Shown: piece after piece, positions 50,276 through 61,610 of the stretch
Layout: every line of letters starts with the position of its first letter
Numbering within the stretch: the first letter of the stretch is position 1
Assembly (NCBI RefSeq): GCF_019393635.1
Contig: NC_057866.1
Span: 167,584,903-167,648,902 of the forward strand
DNA: 64,000 bases
Direction: 5' to 3'
DNA from: Dromiciops gliroides
Lineage: Eukaryota; Chordata; Mammalia; Microbiotheria; Microbiotheriidae
The notes under the pieces: model-generated
What the model was told of the DNA's origin: nothing
The model's input: the letters and a program-made list of their open reading frames with translations, nothing else
The model's database searches: none
Program-made: the position numbers and the translations under genes

Positions 50276-50424
50276 AAGGAGGAATCCATAGAATGGAGCC
50301 AGAACTAAGGGAGAGATGAGGCATCACAGCTAAGCAGGGTTGGAGCTAATGGGTAATCAAACAATGGGTGTGAGAGATAAGGAATGTCCGGGGAGACGAG
50401 GAAAAGCCTACTGACCCTTCCCAT

Positions 50425-50535
50425 GTGCCCTTGAGCCATCTGACATCGCTTAGCCACAGTTTCCATATCGATAAAGTGAAGGGGGTAGACCTGATAACCT
50501 CCAAGATCCCTTCTGGCTTCAATTGTAGGATCCCA
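50425..50535 (+). mobile_element. MIR 3' half
   Basis: CCACAGTTTCCATATCGATA, AGATCCCTTCTGGCTTCAAT. Confidence 0.65.
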
Positions 50536-51212
50536 TGATCCCATGAACAGGTGTCAAAATCGGGAAAATACAAGTGGCCTTGGGGCTAGAGTACTTGGCT
50601 GAGTCCCAGCAGGCCAGCTGAGGTGAGATCACAAGCAGAAGATAGAACAAAGGAGGTGAGTGTGACCAAATGGACAAAGTAAACCACAGGGGACAGAGTA
50701 GCCAAGGCCAGGTTTGAGCCAATCAGGGGCTGAGCTGCCTGGAGTTTTGGTTTCATTGCTGGAATCTGTGTCCTTTAAACTAAAGAGGTTCGGGGTGTGA
50801 CTCAGCTGCTTCTCTCTGGGTTGACCAATCTATATCTTAAAGGGTCCACCCAGCAGGGTGGGTCCTGTTACTTCAATTTGTGGTTGTGCTTCCTTCCTCT
50901 ATAAGCCCTTCCTGCCTGTCTCTGAGGATGGTGTTATAGCTTTAGAAAATTTGCTGAGGGAGACACAGTCAAGGATTAGATGGTAACTAATTCTTCCTAG
51001 TCTCCAGTGTTATGTCATCATTTTACAAGATCCCAGAAGCTGACTTTTCGACCAGCATGCTGATATATCTCTTCTCTTGGCACTCCCTCGGGAGTAGAAG
51101 AGAGAATAACCCAGAGCCTGAGATCAGACAGAGCCCCTGTGCCGAGTATAACGATCTTGCTGGTTCATTTCGCTTGTAATCCTCTGACTTCTGAATCGAC
51201 GCAAGTTACTCT
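50536..51212. other. unassigned block with a TATA-like word
   Basis: CCTCTATAAGCCCTTCC near 50897 and GC-balanced flanks suggest an LTR U3, but no AATAAA, TSD or terminal repeats were found. No gene. Confidence 0.3.
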
Positions 51213-51450
51213 CTGGGCAGCTAGATGGCACAGTAGAGGGCCTGGAGTCAGGAAGACTCATCTTTGTGAGTTCAAATCTGGCTTCAGACACTTCCCACCT
51301 GTGTGACCTGGGGCAAGTCACTTAACCCTGTTTGCCTCAATTTCCTCATCTGTAAAATGGGCCAGAGAAGGAAATAACAAACCAACCACTCCAGTATCTT
51401 TGCCAAAGAAACCCCAGATGAGGTCACCAAACAGTAACATCTCTCTACTA
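51213..51450 (+). mobile_element. SINE-B, tail-truncated
   Basis: GGGCAGCTAGATGGCACAGT, CAATTTCCTCATCTGTAAAA, AACCACTCCAGTATCTTTGC; stops before the RTE-like GAGTCAGACAC word. Confidence 0.88.
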
Positions 51451-51534
51451 ATAGTTTCCCTCCAGCAGACATTCTTGGGTCAGTCTTGGTGGGGAGGACA
51501 ATGATATTAGGAATCAAAGGATCATAGGCTCTAT

Positions 51535-52020
51535 TAGAAGAAACATTAGAGTTCAGAGTCTCCGAATTTCATAGTTAGATGGGACCTCAATGGTCTTCTA
51601 ATCTAATCTGTATCTAAGAAAGAATCTCCAGGACAACATCCCCCTGCCAGAGGTCACCCAGCCTCCTTGTTTGAAACCCTCTAACAGGAGGGAAGGCATC
51701 ACCTCCTGAGGTTACTCCTCCCACATTTCTGGTGTTTTCATTGCATCAGTTTTCCCTTCATCAAGCCTAAATTTTCCTCTTTGCAGCTTCCAGTCATTTT
51801 CTAGTTGCCAAATCTGTGGTCAAACAGAACAAGTGGGACATCTGGGATACCACATGATAGCCCTTGAAATACTTCACAATGCCTCCCAGGTTCCCCCTCA
51901 GTCTTCTCTACTCCAACATCACCTTTGAAAGCTTCTCACATGGCATGGAGCCAAAGCCCTTCACCATTTTAGTTGCCCTACCCTGGATAGTCTGTAGTTC
52001 ATCAAAGTCCTGCTTAGATC
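51535..52020 (-). mobile_element. L3/CR1 LINE 3' portion
   Basis: Long antisense L3: CAGCCTCCTTGTTTGAAACC, CAGTTTTCCCTTCATCAAGC, then AGCCAAAGCCCTTCACCATT and ATAGTCTGTAGTTCATCAAA. Confidence 0.8.
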
Positions 52021-52029
52021 ATATAGTCC

Positions 52030-52165
52030 AGCCCACTCATTCCAAAGCTGATGAACCAGTCCCACAAAGAGGCAATGAGTCGACAAATTCATATACAACT
52101 AATAAGGGGGAGAGACAGAATTTGAACCTGGATTCTCATATTTCAAACTCCATGCTTTTAGACTA
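52030..52165 (-). mobile_element. MIR fragment
   Basis: GACAGAATTTGAACCTGGAT in antisense MIR order. Confidence 0.6.
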
Positions 52166-52249
52166 GACAAGTAACTCAAGTCAGCTTTACTGCCAACCCC
52201 TTCCTATCTCCTCTTTGCCTCCACAAACTTAACTCCAGTTCCAGACATT

Positions 52250-52530
52250 CTGAAAGCATCTTAGAGGCCACCCAGTTCAATGTGTACCTGATCAAGAGTC
52301 CTCTCTAGATTGCTTTCCATCTTGGGGAGGGGGGAGGGAAGGGAGGGTGGAAGAAAAATTTGGAACTAAAAATCCTATGAAAGCAAAGGTTGAAAATTAT
52401 CTTTACATGTAAGTGGAAAATAATAAAACATTTTTATGATAAAAAGAGTCCTCTCTACAAGTGGCTACCCAACCTTTTTTCTCAGACCTCTAGTGAAAGG
52501 GATACCCGCTACTTCTGAAGGGCCTGTGAC
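52250..52530 (-). mobile_element. L3/CR1 fragment, split by L1
   Basis: 52250-52293 and 52458-52530 (ACAAGTGGCTACCCAACC, TCTAGTGAAAGGGATACCCG) continue one another. Confidence 0.65.
52308..52443 (+). mobile_element. L1, extreme 5' truncation (136 bp)
   Basis: Only the end of the 3'UTR remains (GGAACTAAAAATCCTATGAA, GAAAATTATCTTTACATGTA). Perfect 14-bp TSD AAGAGTCCTCTCTA (52294-52307 and 52444-52457). Confidence 0.94.
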
Positions 52531-54649
52531 CAAGCCTCTACCCTGTTACTTGTTATTTCCTAGTCTGTCATGACCTCCGGAAACATTCATGATGGACCGT
52601 AAGGAGCTATACTGCTTGGCACTGGATAGTGTGGAAACTGAGGTAGGAGCTGGTTAAAACAAAAAAAAAATGGCTTAACTCCAAAAGGCTTTTCTATTTT
52701 TTATTACAAACTTGAAAAATAAAGTTTCTTCAGACAATTACAATGCCATCGTCCAATTAAAAACACACACAGAGACATATTTCTTAGGACAGGTAACATC
52801 ATAATGACAGTGATAAGTTTGCCAAATTCCATTTGCTCTCCAGTCTAGCCCATCTCTTTAGACCATTTTTCTTATGTCTCCTGGGCATTGCTTCTCTAGC
52901 TGTGTTTATATATCACCTGAATGTAATTGTAAAGTCAAAACTCTGTCTTCTCTTTGGGATGTAAGCATCTGTTAACCCGTCTCTGAAGTTTAAGAAGTGG
53001 CCTTGCTGGCTGTCCATTCTAAAGAGCTTCATTGAGTAACAACAAAGAAAGTGGAGCACCAGCGGTCCCTTCCTCCATATTCAGCGTTGCTTCTCAATCT
53101 CAGATGTAAAACTCAATTCAGCAAGAATCTATTAAGTATCTACTATGTACAAGGCACCTCACTGGCAGAAACGAGCAATGGTCCATGCCTTCAAAGTGCT
53201 TTCATCTGACTGGAGAGGGCCAAGAATCCCTCCCTGATTTGCAACTGGCAAGTCCTAACCTACTGGTGCTCAGCTACTTCTAATCAAATAAACAGCTGAG
53301 GTTAGCCTGTTTTATAACATAAGGCAATCTGGCATACAGTTGGGAAGCTGGAAAACAAGATGAAAATGAAAAAAGATGCACAATTGTGTACATACACATG
53401 TGCATGCAATTATGCACATACACATACATACATGATATGAGGGAAGAAGTCCCATATCGTCCAATCAGTGCTGAAAATTGTCAATAGTTTTCAAGATAGT
53501 AATCAGTAGTAATGTTGAATGGCATGCCCAATGTGAGGTTGAAGTAGACTGAATTATCATAATGGTGGAATTTTAACCTTTTCCTCCAGATGATTGATTT
53601 CATGTTTGATTGGCTCACTGAGTTAATGTATAGGATTTTCCACTTTTTGTAAGGGTAAAGAGTACCGAAAGTCTCATCCCCTTAAGATCATCCTTCATCT
53701 GATTTTAAACAGGATTGAAGATTTGGCAAACAAATTCTATTTTATGCAAGGTTCTGTGCTAGCCACTGAGGAAGATACAAAAAAAAAATTATTCCTATTA
53801 TACCAAGTTTTTTTGTTTTTTTGTTTTTTCCATTCCAGGATTATGTGATTCCCGGTCTTTCCGCAGGCTGGTATTTATAAAACATGCTGAATTTTCACAT
53901 CTGTTCCCAATGTTGCAGTTCCAGCAATTTCACCTCAGTTGACAACACAAGGCCTCTCCTTAAGTGGTTTTCTCAATAGGAAAATGAAGCACATTATATG
54001 CAGGCGTGCCATAGAAAACAGGCTGCTTTATGTGCAGACCCAGTAGATTACTTAAGGAAATAAAAAATATTTTAAAAACTAGAGATCTGAGAGCTTTTAT
54101 AAATAATCCAGTGTACTTGTGTCTAAGGAAGCATATTCTCCTCTTTTGTTTATAAATCATACTCTCCACTTATCAATTAAACTTCCTACAGTACCCTTAA
54201 TTTTTGTACTTCCACAGAAATTCAAGATCACAATGTTTCCTTAGGCCCTGTGGGTTGGAAATGTTGACTTCTTACAAGAGCATTGGGATAAAGGGACCCA
54301 AACAAAGGTTCTGTTTCGTGTCTTTGGCTCTTTTGTGGAATGCATCACTTAGAAAAGGGAAATGTCCTTTCCTCCCAGGCCTCATGGGAGAAATCAAATG
54401 ATGAGCTAGGAAAGGACTATATGCCTTCCTCTTGCCCATTCTTACCCCATGTGGAACATACTGGTTGATTGAGGACCATGAAGAAATGTCCCTAACATCA
54501 AAGCTGCCTTGGACTTCCTTCTACAAAGCAAGCACGAGGACCTGTGTTGGCATCTTCTGGAAGTGAGAAATATCCCTGAGAGAATTTAATTTATTATCAA
54601 ATGCAAATGCATCTCCCCCTTCCCTGAATTAAAACTTTAAAATGAATAA
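52531..54649. other. longest single-copy stretch in the window
   Basis: About 2.1 kb with only a repeat D head scrap (53108-53215, GCAAGAATCTATTAAGTATC) and short low-complexity runs. 53560-53730 and 53860-54190 look like candidate conserved noncoding DNA (for example GATTGATTTCATGTTTGATT near 53591). No convincing coding exon. Confidence 0.4.
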
Positions 54650-54984
54650 CAGAATAACAAGATGGCCTTGTTAGAAGGGATCCCAGAGACCAGCCAGTCC
54701 AACCAATGCCTCTCCAATGTCCCCAATAGGTGGTCATTCAGCCTTTCCTTCTTGGCTTCTAGTGAAGGGGGACCTGTTGCATCCCAAGGCAACCCATCCC
54801 ACTCTTTAGTCATTCTAACGGTTAAGGAGTTTTTACTTGCAGTTCCATTAACTCTTTGCTCCTAGTTCTAACCTCTGGAGCCAAAGAGAAAAAGGCCACA
54901 CTTTCCTCCCAACCCTTCAAACACAATCATTGTCTTCCTTAAATCTTCTCTCCTTTAGGCTAAATATTCCTAGTTCATAGATCT
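54650..54984 (-). mobile_element. L3/CR1 LINE 3' portion
   Basis: AGAAGGGATCCCAGAGACCA, GGTGGTCATTCAGCCTTTCC, CATCCCACTCTTTAGTCATT, then GCTCCTAGTTCTAACCTCTG. Confidence 0.8.
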
Positions 54985-55235
54985 AGAGCAAGATTTCTTC
55001 CCCTATTTTGTGTCCTGAACCCTTTTGATAGTCTGGGGAAGCCTAGAGACCCCTTCCCCAAATGGTTTTAGATGCATGACAAAATGTATAAGATTGCAAA
55101 GGAGACCAGTTATATTAAAAATAAATGTATAATGATTTCTCATCCAAGTTCATGGACCCATTGAAATCTATCCATAGGATCCCTTAGAGGTCCATAAATC
55201 CCAGATAAGGACCTTCTTTCTAATTTGGAGTTAGA
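54985..55235. mobile_element. DNA-transposon fossil
   Basis: CTGAACCCTTTTGATAGTCT, GGAGACCAGTTATATTAAAA and GTTCATGGACCCATTGAAAT belong to the same type as 31195-31515. Confidence 0.6.
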
Positions 55236-55248
55236 AGGGACATCGGGG

Positions 55249-55533
55249 TTGTTTGTCCTTCAATTTCTATGATTTTGTCAGGATTTGCAATGAATTGGAT
55301 TGAAGTGAGGGAGGGCTGTGCAAGGTCATCAGCCTCACTCTCCCCTCCCCAGCCATCTGTGTGCAGTGACAAGATATATCAGGACAACTGAAGATGGCCC
55401 AGATGTTTAAGGCAATTGGGGCTAACTGACTTGTCCAGGGTCACACAGCTAGTAAGTGTCTGAGGTCAGATTTGAATTCAGGTCCTCACAACTTCAGGTC
55501 TAGTGATCTATTCACTGCACCCCTAGCTGACCC
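55249..55533 (-). mobile_element. SINE-H
   Basis: TTGTTTGTCCTTCAATTTCT, TGCAATGAATTGGATTGAAG, then the reversed SINE body and head ending TTCACTGCACCCCTAGCTG. Confidence 0.88.
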
Positions 55534-55534
55534 T

Positions 55535-55655
55535 AGGGACCTTGGGGACCATCTAGTCCAACCCCTTCATTTTGCAGCTAAGGAAGCTAAGTCACAAGAA
55601 TATTAAATGACTGGTCCAAGGCCACACAGGTAGAAAGCATCAGAGGTGAACACTC
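55535..55655 (-). mobile_element. MIR-type fragment
   Basis: ACCATCTAGTCCAACCCCTT, TTTTGCAGCTAAGGAAGCTA. Confidence 0.7.
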
Positions 55656-55689
55656 CTTTCTATCATGTGAACTCAAAGCTCTTTCCCCA

Positions 55690-55835
55690 TCCTAACTGTT
55701 CTAAATCCCCTATAGTTTATCCATGTTCTTATCTTCTCCAAGCTAAAGATCTCCATATTATTAAGCCCCTTCTGATATGGCTTGATCACCGTTCCTTATT
55801 CACTCTACAGCTTGTCAATGTCTTCCTGCCAGGTA
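55690..55835 (-). mobile_element. L3/CR1 fragment
   Basis: TCTTCTCCAAGCTAAAGATC and CTACAGCTTGTCAATGTCTT. Confidence 0.65.
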
Positions 55836-56220
55836 CCAAGAGACAATCCCTTTGTTTTGTACTTTGCTAAGTCTGCTGTTCAGAAGCTGAAAGCCTCCAC
55901 AACAGAACTCCTTTAATGCTTCATAGTATCATGGAGGTGACCCTGAGTTCTCAAAGTGTAGGTTGGCTATGGGCAAACTATGGCATGTCCTACCAAACTG
56001 AAAAGGTCTTTGAGCACAGATCCAGCAACAGACTGTGTATCTGCCCTCTGAGGACCAGCTCAGAAGTTCAGAGGAGATTACCACCAGAGATGACCACCAA
56101 GTAGTAAATATTTTTGGCCACAGCAACCCATGCATTCTACTAAGGTGCAGAAGGATTGATGACTGCATACTGACACTTATGAAATATATTGATTTAAGTA
56201 ACATGAGAGCCAGAAAGTGA
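55836..56220. other. unassigned sequence
   Basis: No family recognised. Short open frames on both strands with no motif. Confidence 0.35.
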
Positions 56221-56455
56221 TTAGGCAGTTAGGTGGCATTGGAGATAGAGATAGAGTCAAGAAGAGCTAAGTTTAAATCCTGTCTTAGATACTTACTAGC
56301 AGTGTAACCCTGGGTAAGTCACTTGGCCTTTCTCAAATTTCTTCATCTGTAAAAATGGGAATAATAAAGGAACCAACCTTCAGGGTTGTTGTGTGAATTA
56401 AACAATAGAATAGTTGTAAAGGTAATATGCAAACATTAAAGAGCTACTACAAGCA
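56221..56455 (+). mobile_element. MIR-type SINE, full length
   Basis: GGCAGTTAGGTGGCATTGGA, TCTTCATCTGTAAAAATGGG, GGGTTGTTGTGTGAATTAAA. Confidence 0.8.
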
Positions 56456-56466
56456 TATTTTAAGCA

Positions 56467-57010
56467 AAGACATTGCATCTGGAAAAGACTAAAGAAAGTG
56501 GAGTTTTTTAGCCTAGTGAAAAGAAGAAGGGCTAATTTAATAACTGCCCTCAAGGACTTAAGAAAGACTATCCAGTAGTTCTTCTTATAGGTACAGAGGC
56601 ACCAAGGTGATAAAATGGTTAGAGTGCTAGACTTGGAGCCAAGAAGACCTGAATTCAAATTGTGCTTCAAAGACTTACTGGCTATGTCACCCTGGATAAA
56701 TCACTTTATCTCTCTGTGCTTCAGTTTCCTCATCTGTAGTGAAGGAGTTGGAATGGATGGTCTCTAAGGGCTCTCCCCCTACTGCCAGTTCTAAATCTGT
56801 GAAACAGACAGATTCTTACATTGCAGCAAGATGAGGTTTGGTTTAACCTAGACATGAACTTTCTTATCACAAAGCCAATTAAACACTGCATTTCCCATGG
56901 AGGTTAGAAAAATCTATCCCAAGAGTTCTTTAAAAATACCTCTTGTCTTGGATGATTTCAGAATTCTCCCTAGAGGCAAGAGGTCTGGAGCAGATGGCTT
57001 CTTGAGCATT
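56467..57010 (+). mobile_element. L3/CR1 LINE, split by MIR
   Basis: 56467-56590 (TTTTAGCCTAGTGAAAAGAA, GCCCTCAAGGACTTAAGAAA) and weaker 56815-57010 flank a MIR. Confidence 0.55.
56593..56812 (+). mobile_element. MIR
   Basis: AGTGCTAGACTTGGAGCCAA, TCAGTTTCCTCATCTGTAGT. Confidence 0.8.
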
Positions 57011-57054
57011 GTAACAGGTTGATCTACTAAACAAAGAATTTGAACACGTGCCTA

Positions 57055-57430
57055 GTCACCCAGGGACAGTGGATAGATAACTGAGCTTGGAATCAGGAAA
57101 ACTCATCTTCCTGAGTTCAAATCTGACCTTAGACACTTAATAGCCATGTGACCCCGGGCAAATCACTTAACCTGTAAAATGAGTTGGAGAAGGAAACAGT
57201 ATCTTTGCCAAAAAAAAAAAAAAAAAAATGGGGTCGGGGCAGCCAAACAGCACAGTGGATAAAGCACCGGCCTTGGATTCAGGAGACCCGAGTTCAAATC
57301 CAACCTCAGACATTTGACATTTACTAGCTGTGTGACCCCGGGCAAGTCACTTAACCCTCATTGCCCCACCAAAAAAAAATGTTTTTAAAAAATGAGGTCA
57401 CAGAGTCAGACACAATTGAGAACAACTAGT
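57055..57430 (+). mobile_element. SINE-B, split by SINE-A
   Basis: 57055-57235 holds head and core; 57388-57430 holds the RTE-like tail ACAGAGTCAGACACAATTGA. A SINE-A lies between. Confidence 0.88.
57236..57387 (+). mobile_element. SINE-A nested in SINE-B
   Basis: TSD AAAAATGGGGTC (57224-57235) against AAAAATGAGGTC (57388-57399), one mismatch. Inserted in an A-run. Confidence 0.95.
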
Positions 57431-57711
57431 GACCCAGAGGTTTTTTCCTCTGGGGGAAAAATGAGAAGTGTTAACCATCTGCTAATTCTAGTCATTTTCT
57501 GTCAATGCTGATCTCCCCCAACCCCATCTCTAGAATTTCCCTCCAGCTGGGAGCTCCACTAAATGATGTGGCCTCCAGAGAATCTGCTTGGCTTATTAAA
57601 TAGTAGGTAGTCTGATCATAGAACTATGCTTTCCATTCTAGAATGTAAAGAAAGGGAAATGTAAGAATCACTAAGTGAAAGGGGGAAGGGAAAATGCTAT
57701 TGAATGAAATT
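57431..57711. other. single-copy sequence with a hairpin
   Basis: CCCAGAGG (57433-57440) and CCTCTGGG (57447-57454) around TTTTTT. Confidence 0.4.
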
Positions 57712-57888
57712 GCAGAAAGAGACCTGCTTCTGGAGAACAGGTCCAAATCCCACCTCAGATGACTATTACCTGTGTGACCTTGGGCAAGTCACCTCCTGTG
57801 CTTCAGTTTCCTCAATGGTAGTAAGAAGAGGCCGGGTGAGATGGCTTCTTAAATCCCTTCTTTCTCCAGATCTATAATCCCATGACTT
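57712..57888 (+). mobile_element. MIR
   Basis: TGTGTGACCTTGGGCAAGTC, TTCAGTTTCCTCAATGGTAG. Confidence 0.75.
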
Positions 57889-59076
57889 TCAAAGCCAAAT
57901 GGAAATCTCAGATGCTATTCTTTTGGTCCCTATTTCTGAGTAGCTTTTGTGCCTCTAATTCTCTTCTTAAATTGGATTTAAGTCAGGCATTGGTTCCTAA
58001 ATCCAATCACAGTCAGTATGTCCCATTTAGAACCTTATGGCAATGAACTGATATCCTGGAATCTCTGTCTATAGAGAGATTGAAAGAGTCCGAGGATTGG
58101 GGAAAACCGAAAGTTGGCTGTGTGTTTTAGAACAGGAGGGGAGACTGAGGCCACCAGTGATTTGAGAACATGGCAAATGGACCAAGTAGAAAGAGGATTT
58201 GTCAGAAGGAGTTGGGAGAGCACCCAGACTTGGTTTTCCTCCAAGTCTGAAATGATCCCATATGCTCCTGGTCATTTTTAGAACAAGTGATGATCTTTCA
58301 GTATTGACAGTGTGACCCAAGGCAAATCACTTAACTTCTCAGCAATCTAGGCAATTCTAGAAAACTGTGAGTGGTGGAGAAGGTGCACTCCTGTATTAAT
58401 GGAGGGTTCCTCATCTATGAGTCTTCTGTGGCAGTGAAATCATAGGCCTAGATTCTATCCCTAGGGGTTTCCACTCTTACCTTTTTTTTTTTTTACAAAA
58501 GCTTTTTCTTCAAAAATCCAAGACAGGGTTTTTGAATGCTTTTGCAGCTGTTGTCCATAAGATCCTCTTTAATAGCAGACTGAATAAATTGGACCTGGTT
58601 GAGCAGTCAGAAAGAAAAAAAATACAGACCTGGACTTAGGGATTTGGCTTCAAGAGAAGGGAAAACAATTACACTAGAAATGTATCCCCTGTTGAGTAGA
58701 GAGAGAAAAGGATTATTAACCTCCTGGCATGCAAACAGATAAGACACCATGGAGTTGGAACTCTGCCTTCAAGTTCTCAGCATAGTTAGGAATGCAGGTA
58801 CTTGTGTGGGCAATGAAAAGGGGGCAGCTGCCTTACTATACCTTAAGGCAGCCTTATAAACAAGCCCTAGAACTCCAGCAGCCCACAAGAATGTTTCACC
58901 AGCCCACTAGCCCCTCAGGAGGTACATGGATGGCAAAATACATAAAACTATCATTCATCATGACTTGCCTCAAATAATTTGTCACGTTTCCTAGGAGAGT
59001 GGCAGGTTATATGACTGCCTTGAGGGTCAAGGTTAGAATGTGGTTTTTGGTTAAGGATTAAAGGGAGGATCAATTC
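57889..59076. other. mostly single-copy sequence
   Basis: A MIR scrap at 58305-58375 (CAAGGCAAATCACTTAACTT) and a T-run at 58481-58494. Otherwise unassigned. Confidence 0.35.
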
Positions 59077-59134
59077 TTCTTTCCTTCCCTCCTTCTTTCC
59101 TTTCTCTTCCTTCCTTCCTCTTTCTTTCTTTCTC
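59077..59134 (+). repeat. pyrimidine-rich (CCTT/CTTT)n
   Basis: Imperfect tetranucleotide pyrimidine array. Confidence 0.9.
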
Positions 59135-60249
59135 AAGTAAGTAATGAAATTAGCCCTCAGCATTTTATCCTTTTTGCTTGTTATAAGGGATAAGTCCGTG
59201 CATTTTTTCCTACTCCTCTTCCCCCTCCCCCCTCCTCACCAATACAAACACCAAGAGTGAGCAGTGCCCCAAGAACATGCCTGAGTTAGTGGAAATAGCT
59301 GACCAAAGTTGAAGGTGATTTCTGCTTCAAGGGAAAGCTCAGTATGAAAAGAAGTGTTAAAATTATAAGCCCCTTCCTGAATTTCTAAGGACTGTTTAAG
59401 GGAACTTGGCTAGATCTGGTGATGATAGGATACAAGTCACCCAGCACTTCATTAGGGTTCTGGGTTATCTGTGAAATATGGACAGATTTATCAGTCCTCA
59501 CTGAGATTGTGTCTTAAATTAAAACCCTGACTTTGACTGGAGCCAGTCACTTCCATGACACAATTGACCTATTGATTGAAGCCTTATCTACCATCAGACT
59601 TATACGGTCTATAGACACCTGCAAAACAAGTGAGGCAATGAAGTTGCCCAAAGGAACTCATCAATATGTAAAGAGAACCAAAGAATGGATTGCAGGTCAT
59701 GAAGAACTAAGAAAGGTAGCAAAAATTTCCACAGGTGAGTACAGTGAGGTAGAGTCACATGCCACAGTCAATGGAAGCTTGAGGAAGAGGAAAGAATGTC
59801 CACAGACTGCAGGGTCCAGCTTCAGGAGACTGGGGATCTGTGGCCTGAAGGCAGAGATCATTTCCAGCATGTCTGTCTTTGTACATCCCTCCAGGTCCAG
59901 GTGATGTCATCAGCATTATGAAGAGTGGGCGCAGCAAGGAAAAGGGAAAGGTTCCTGTGTCTATAGTTATTTGAAATTAATTAAATTCTTATCCACTTCA
60001 TCCTCTGTTGGCAGGCTTTGCAGACTCCCTTGTGGGCTGTTCCTCTTGGAAAAACATGGGCACTGTTCACCTTCAGGATTCAGCATCACTGTAAAAACAA
60101 AGCAGCAGAGTAGGTGAGCCAGATTTGATCCTTGTGCAATGGAGGAAGCTAGAGGAATGTCAATACATTATTTTTAAAATGTCATTTAGGATTACAATTC
60201 TTATTGACACCAATAACACCACTTACTGACACCACCAAATTCAATTAAC
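59135..60249. other. single-copy block with one exon-like open stretch
   Basis: Open plus frame 59518-59904 is followed inside by CACAG|GTGAGTAC at 59733, a strong splice-donor match. I recognise no protein family, and the upstream acceptor is poor (weak pyrimidine tract). Without homology it is not called as a gene. Confidence 0.3.
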
Positions 60250-60320
60250 CATCAGTCAGTCAACAAGCATTTGTTAAGTGTTCACTGTGTTCCAGGCACT
60301 GTGCTAAGTACTAGAGATAC

Positions 60321-60672
60321 TATGAGAATATTATCCGGTGTCTCCTAATGAGTGAGCATGAGGGGCCCCCTGCTGAGTGAACATGTGACCACCCTCAACC
60401 AATTAGCTTGAAGCAGTGTGTAAGGCAGTTGGTTTTGTCAGTTGGTTTTGGGAGTTGCTGGTTGGAACCTCATGAGAGGTGGAGCTTTAATCGCTCCTGG
60501 GGGGAGCTAGGTTTTCCTATTCTTTCAGAGACACTTGCTCTCTCTCTTTGTTAACCTCTAATATATTTTAATAAATGTTTAATACCTAAACTGTTAAACC
60601 GTTGTCCTAGTTGGCTTTCCCCGCACAAGGGACAGGTAGGGTGACCACACACATTGAGTTTTACCTGTCACA
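60321..60672 (+). mobile_element. solo LTR, 352 bp
   Basis: Begins TATGAGA (probably TG mutated to TA) and ends TGTCACA, an imperfect terminal inverted repeat. TSD ATAC at 60317-60320 and 60673-60676. AATAAA at 60570-60575, about 100 bp before the end, is in the expected place. No internal genes. Confidence 0.8.
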
Positions 60673-60952
60673 ATACAAATACAAAAACACAAAGCAAAAA
60701 CATGGTCTCTGCTTTCTAAGAACTCACAATTCTGATTGGAGAGAGAACAAATAATTAGCTATGGACATTTAACATATATGCAGAGTAGATGGAAGGCAAC
60801 CCCAGAAGGGAAAGGCATTAGTCTCTGGGGGATGACTGAGATAGATCTTCTACAGAGGGTGGTATTTGATCTGAGTCTTGGTGGAAGCTAATGAAGCCAG
60901 GAAGTGGCTGTGAGGAGGGAATCCATTCTAAATATGGAGGACAGTCATTTTT

Positions 60953-61095
60953 TTTTTTTAGTGAGGCAATTGGGGTTAAGTGACTTGCCCAGGGTCACAC
61001 AGCTAGTAAGTGTTAAGTGTCTGAGGCCAGATTTGAACTCAGCTACTCCTGACTCCAGGGCCGGTACTCTATCCACTGTGCCACCTAGCTGCCCT
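60953..61095 (-). mobile_element. SINE-A nested in repeat D
   Basis: Perfect 14-bp TSD GGACAGTCATTTTT (60939-60952 and 61096-61109). Confidence 0.97.
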
Positions 61096-61266
61096 GGACA
61101 GTCATTTTTAAAAAGTATGGACTAGGGAGCTGAAGAGTCATGTTTGGGAACTGCAAGTAGGTTGTATAGGTTTATCATAGAGGAAAGATTTGGTACAGCC
61201 TTTGTGGTGAGTGAGATAATGAATCAATTAGGAAGATGTAAAAGGATTGCCTTACAATACATTTCT

Positions 61267-61422
61267 TTCTCTTTTTTTTTTTTTTTTGGTGAGGCAATTG
61301 GGGTTAAGTGACTTGCCCAGGGTCACGCAGCTAGGAAGTGTCAAGTGTCTGAGGTTGGATTTGAATTCAGGTCCTCCTGAATCCAGGGCTGGTGCTCTAT
61401 ACACTGTGCCAACTAACTGCCC
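61267..61422 (-). mobile_element. SINE-A
   Basis: Perfect 16-bp TSD CTTACAATACATTTCT (61251-61266 and 61423-61438). Confidence 0.97.
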
Positions 61423-61469
61423 CTTACAATACATTTCTGAATGGTTTTACCACATACAAAAGGGTTTCA

Positions 61470-61610
61470 TAGATCTGATCTTATTGGGAGGGCTAGCATT
61501 TTTTTTTATCTCTGTTTTATAGTTGAGGAAACAGGCTCAGAGAGAAATGGTTTGCCCATGATCACCTAAGTTACAAGTGGCAGAACAGGGACTTGAACTA
61601 GGGACTTATC
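61470..61610 (-). mobile_element. MIR
   Basis: TTTTATAGTTGAGGAAACAG, AACAGGGACTTGAACTAGGG. Confidence 0.75.

Larger units (their letters stand above)
60250..61180 (+). mobile_element. repeat D, split by LTR and SINE-A
   Basis: 60250-60320 (TCAACAAGCATTTGTTAAGT), 60673-60952 (TGATCTGAGTCTTGGTGGAA) and 61110-61180 read on as one repeat D. Confidence 0.8.
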
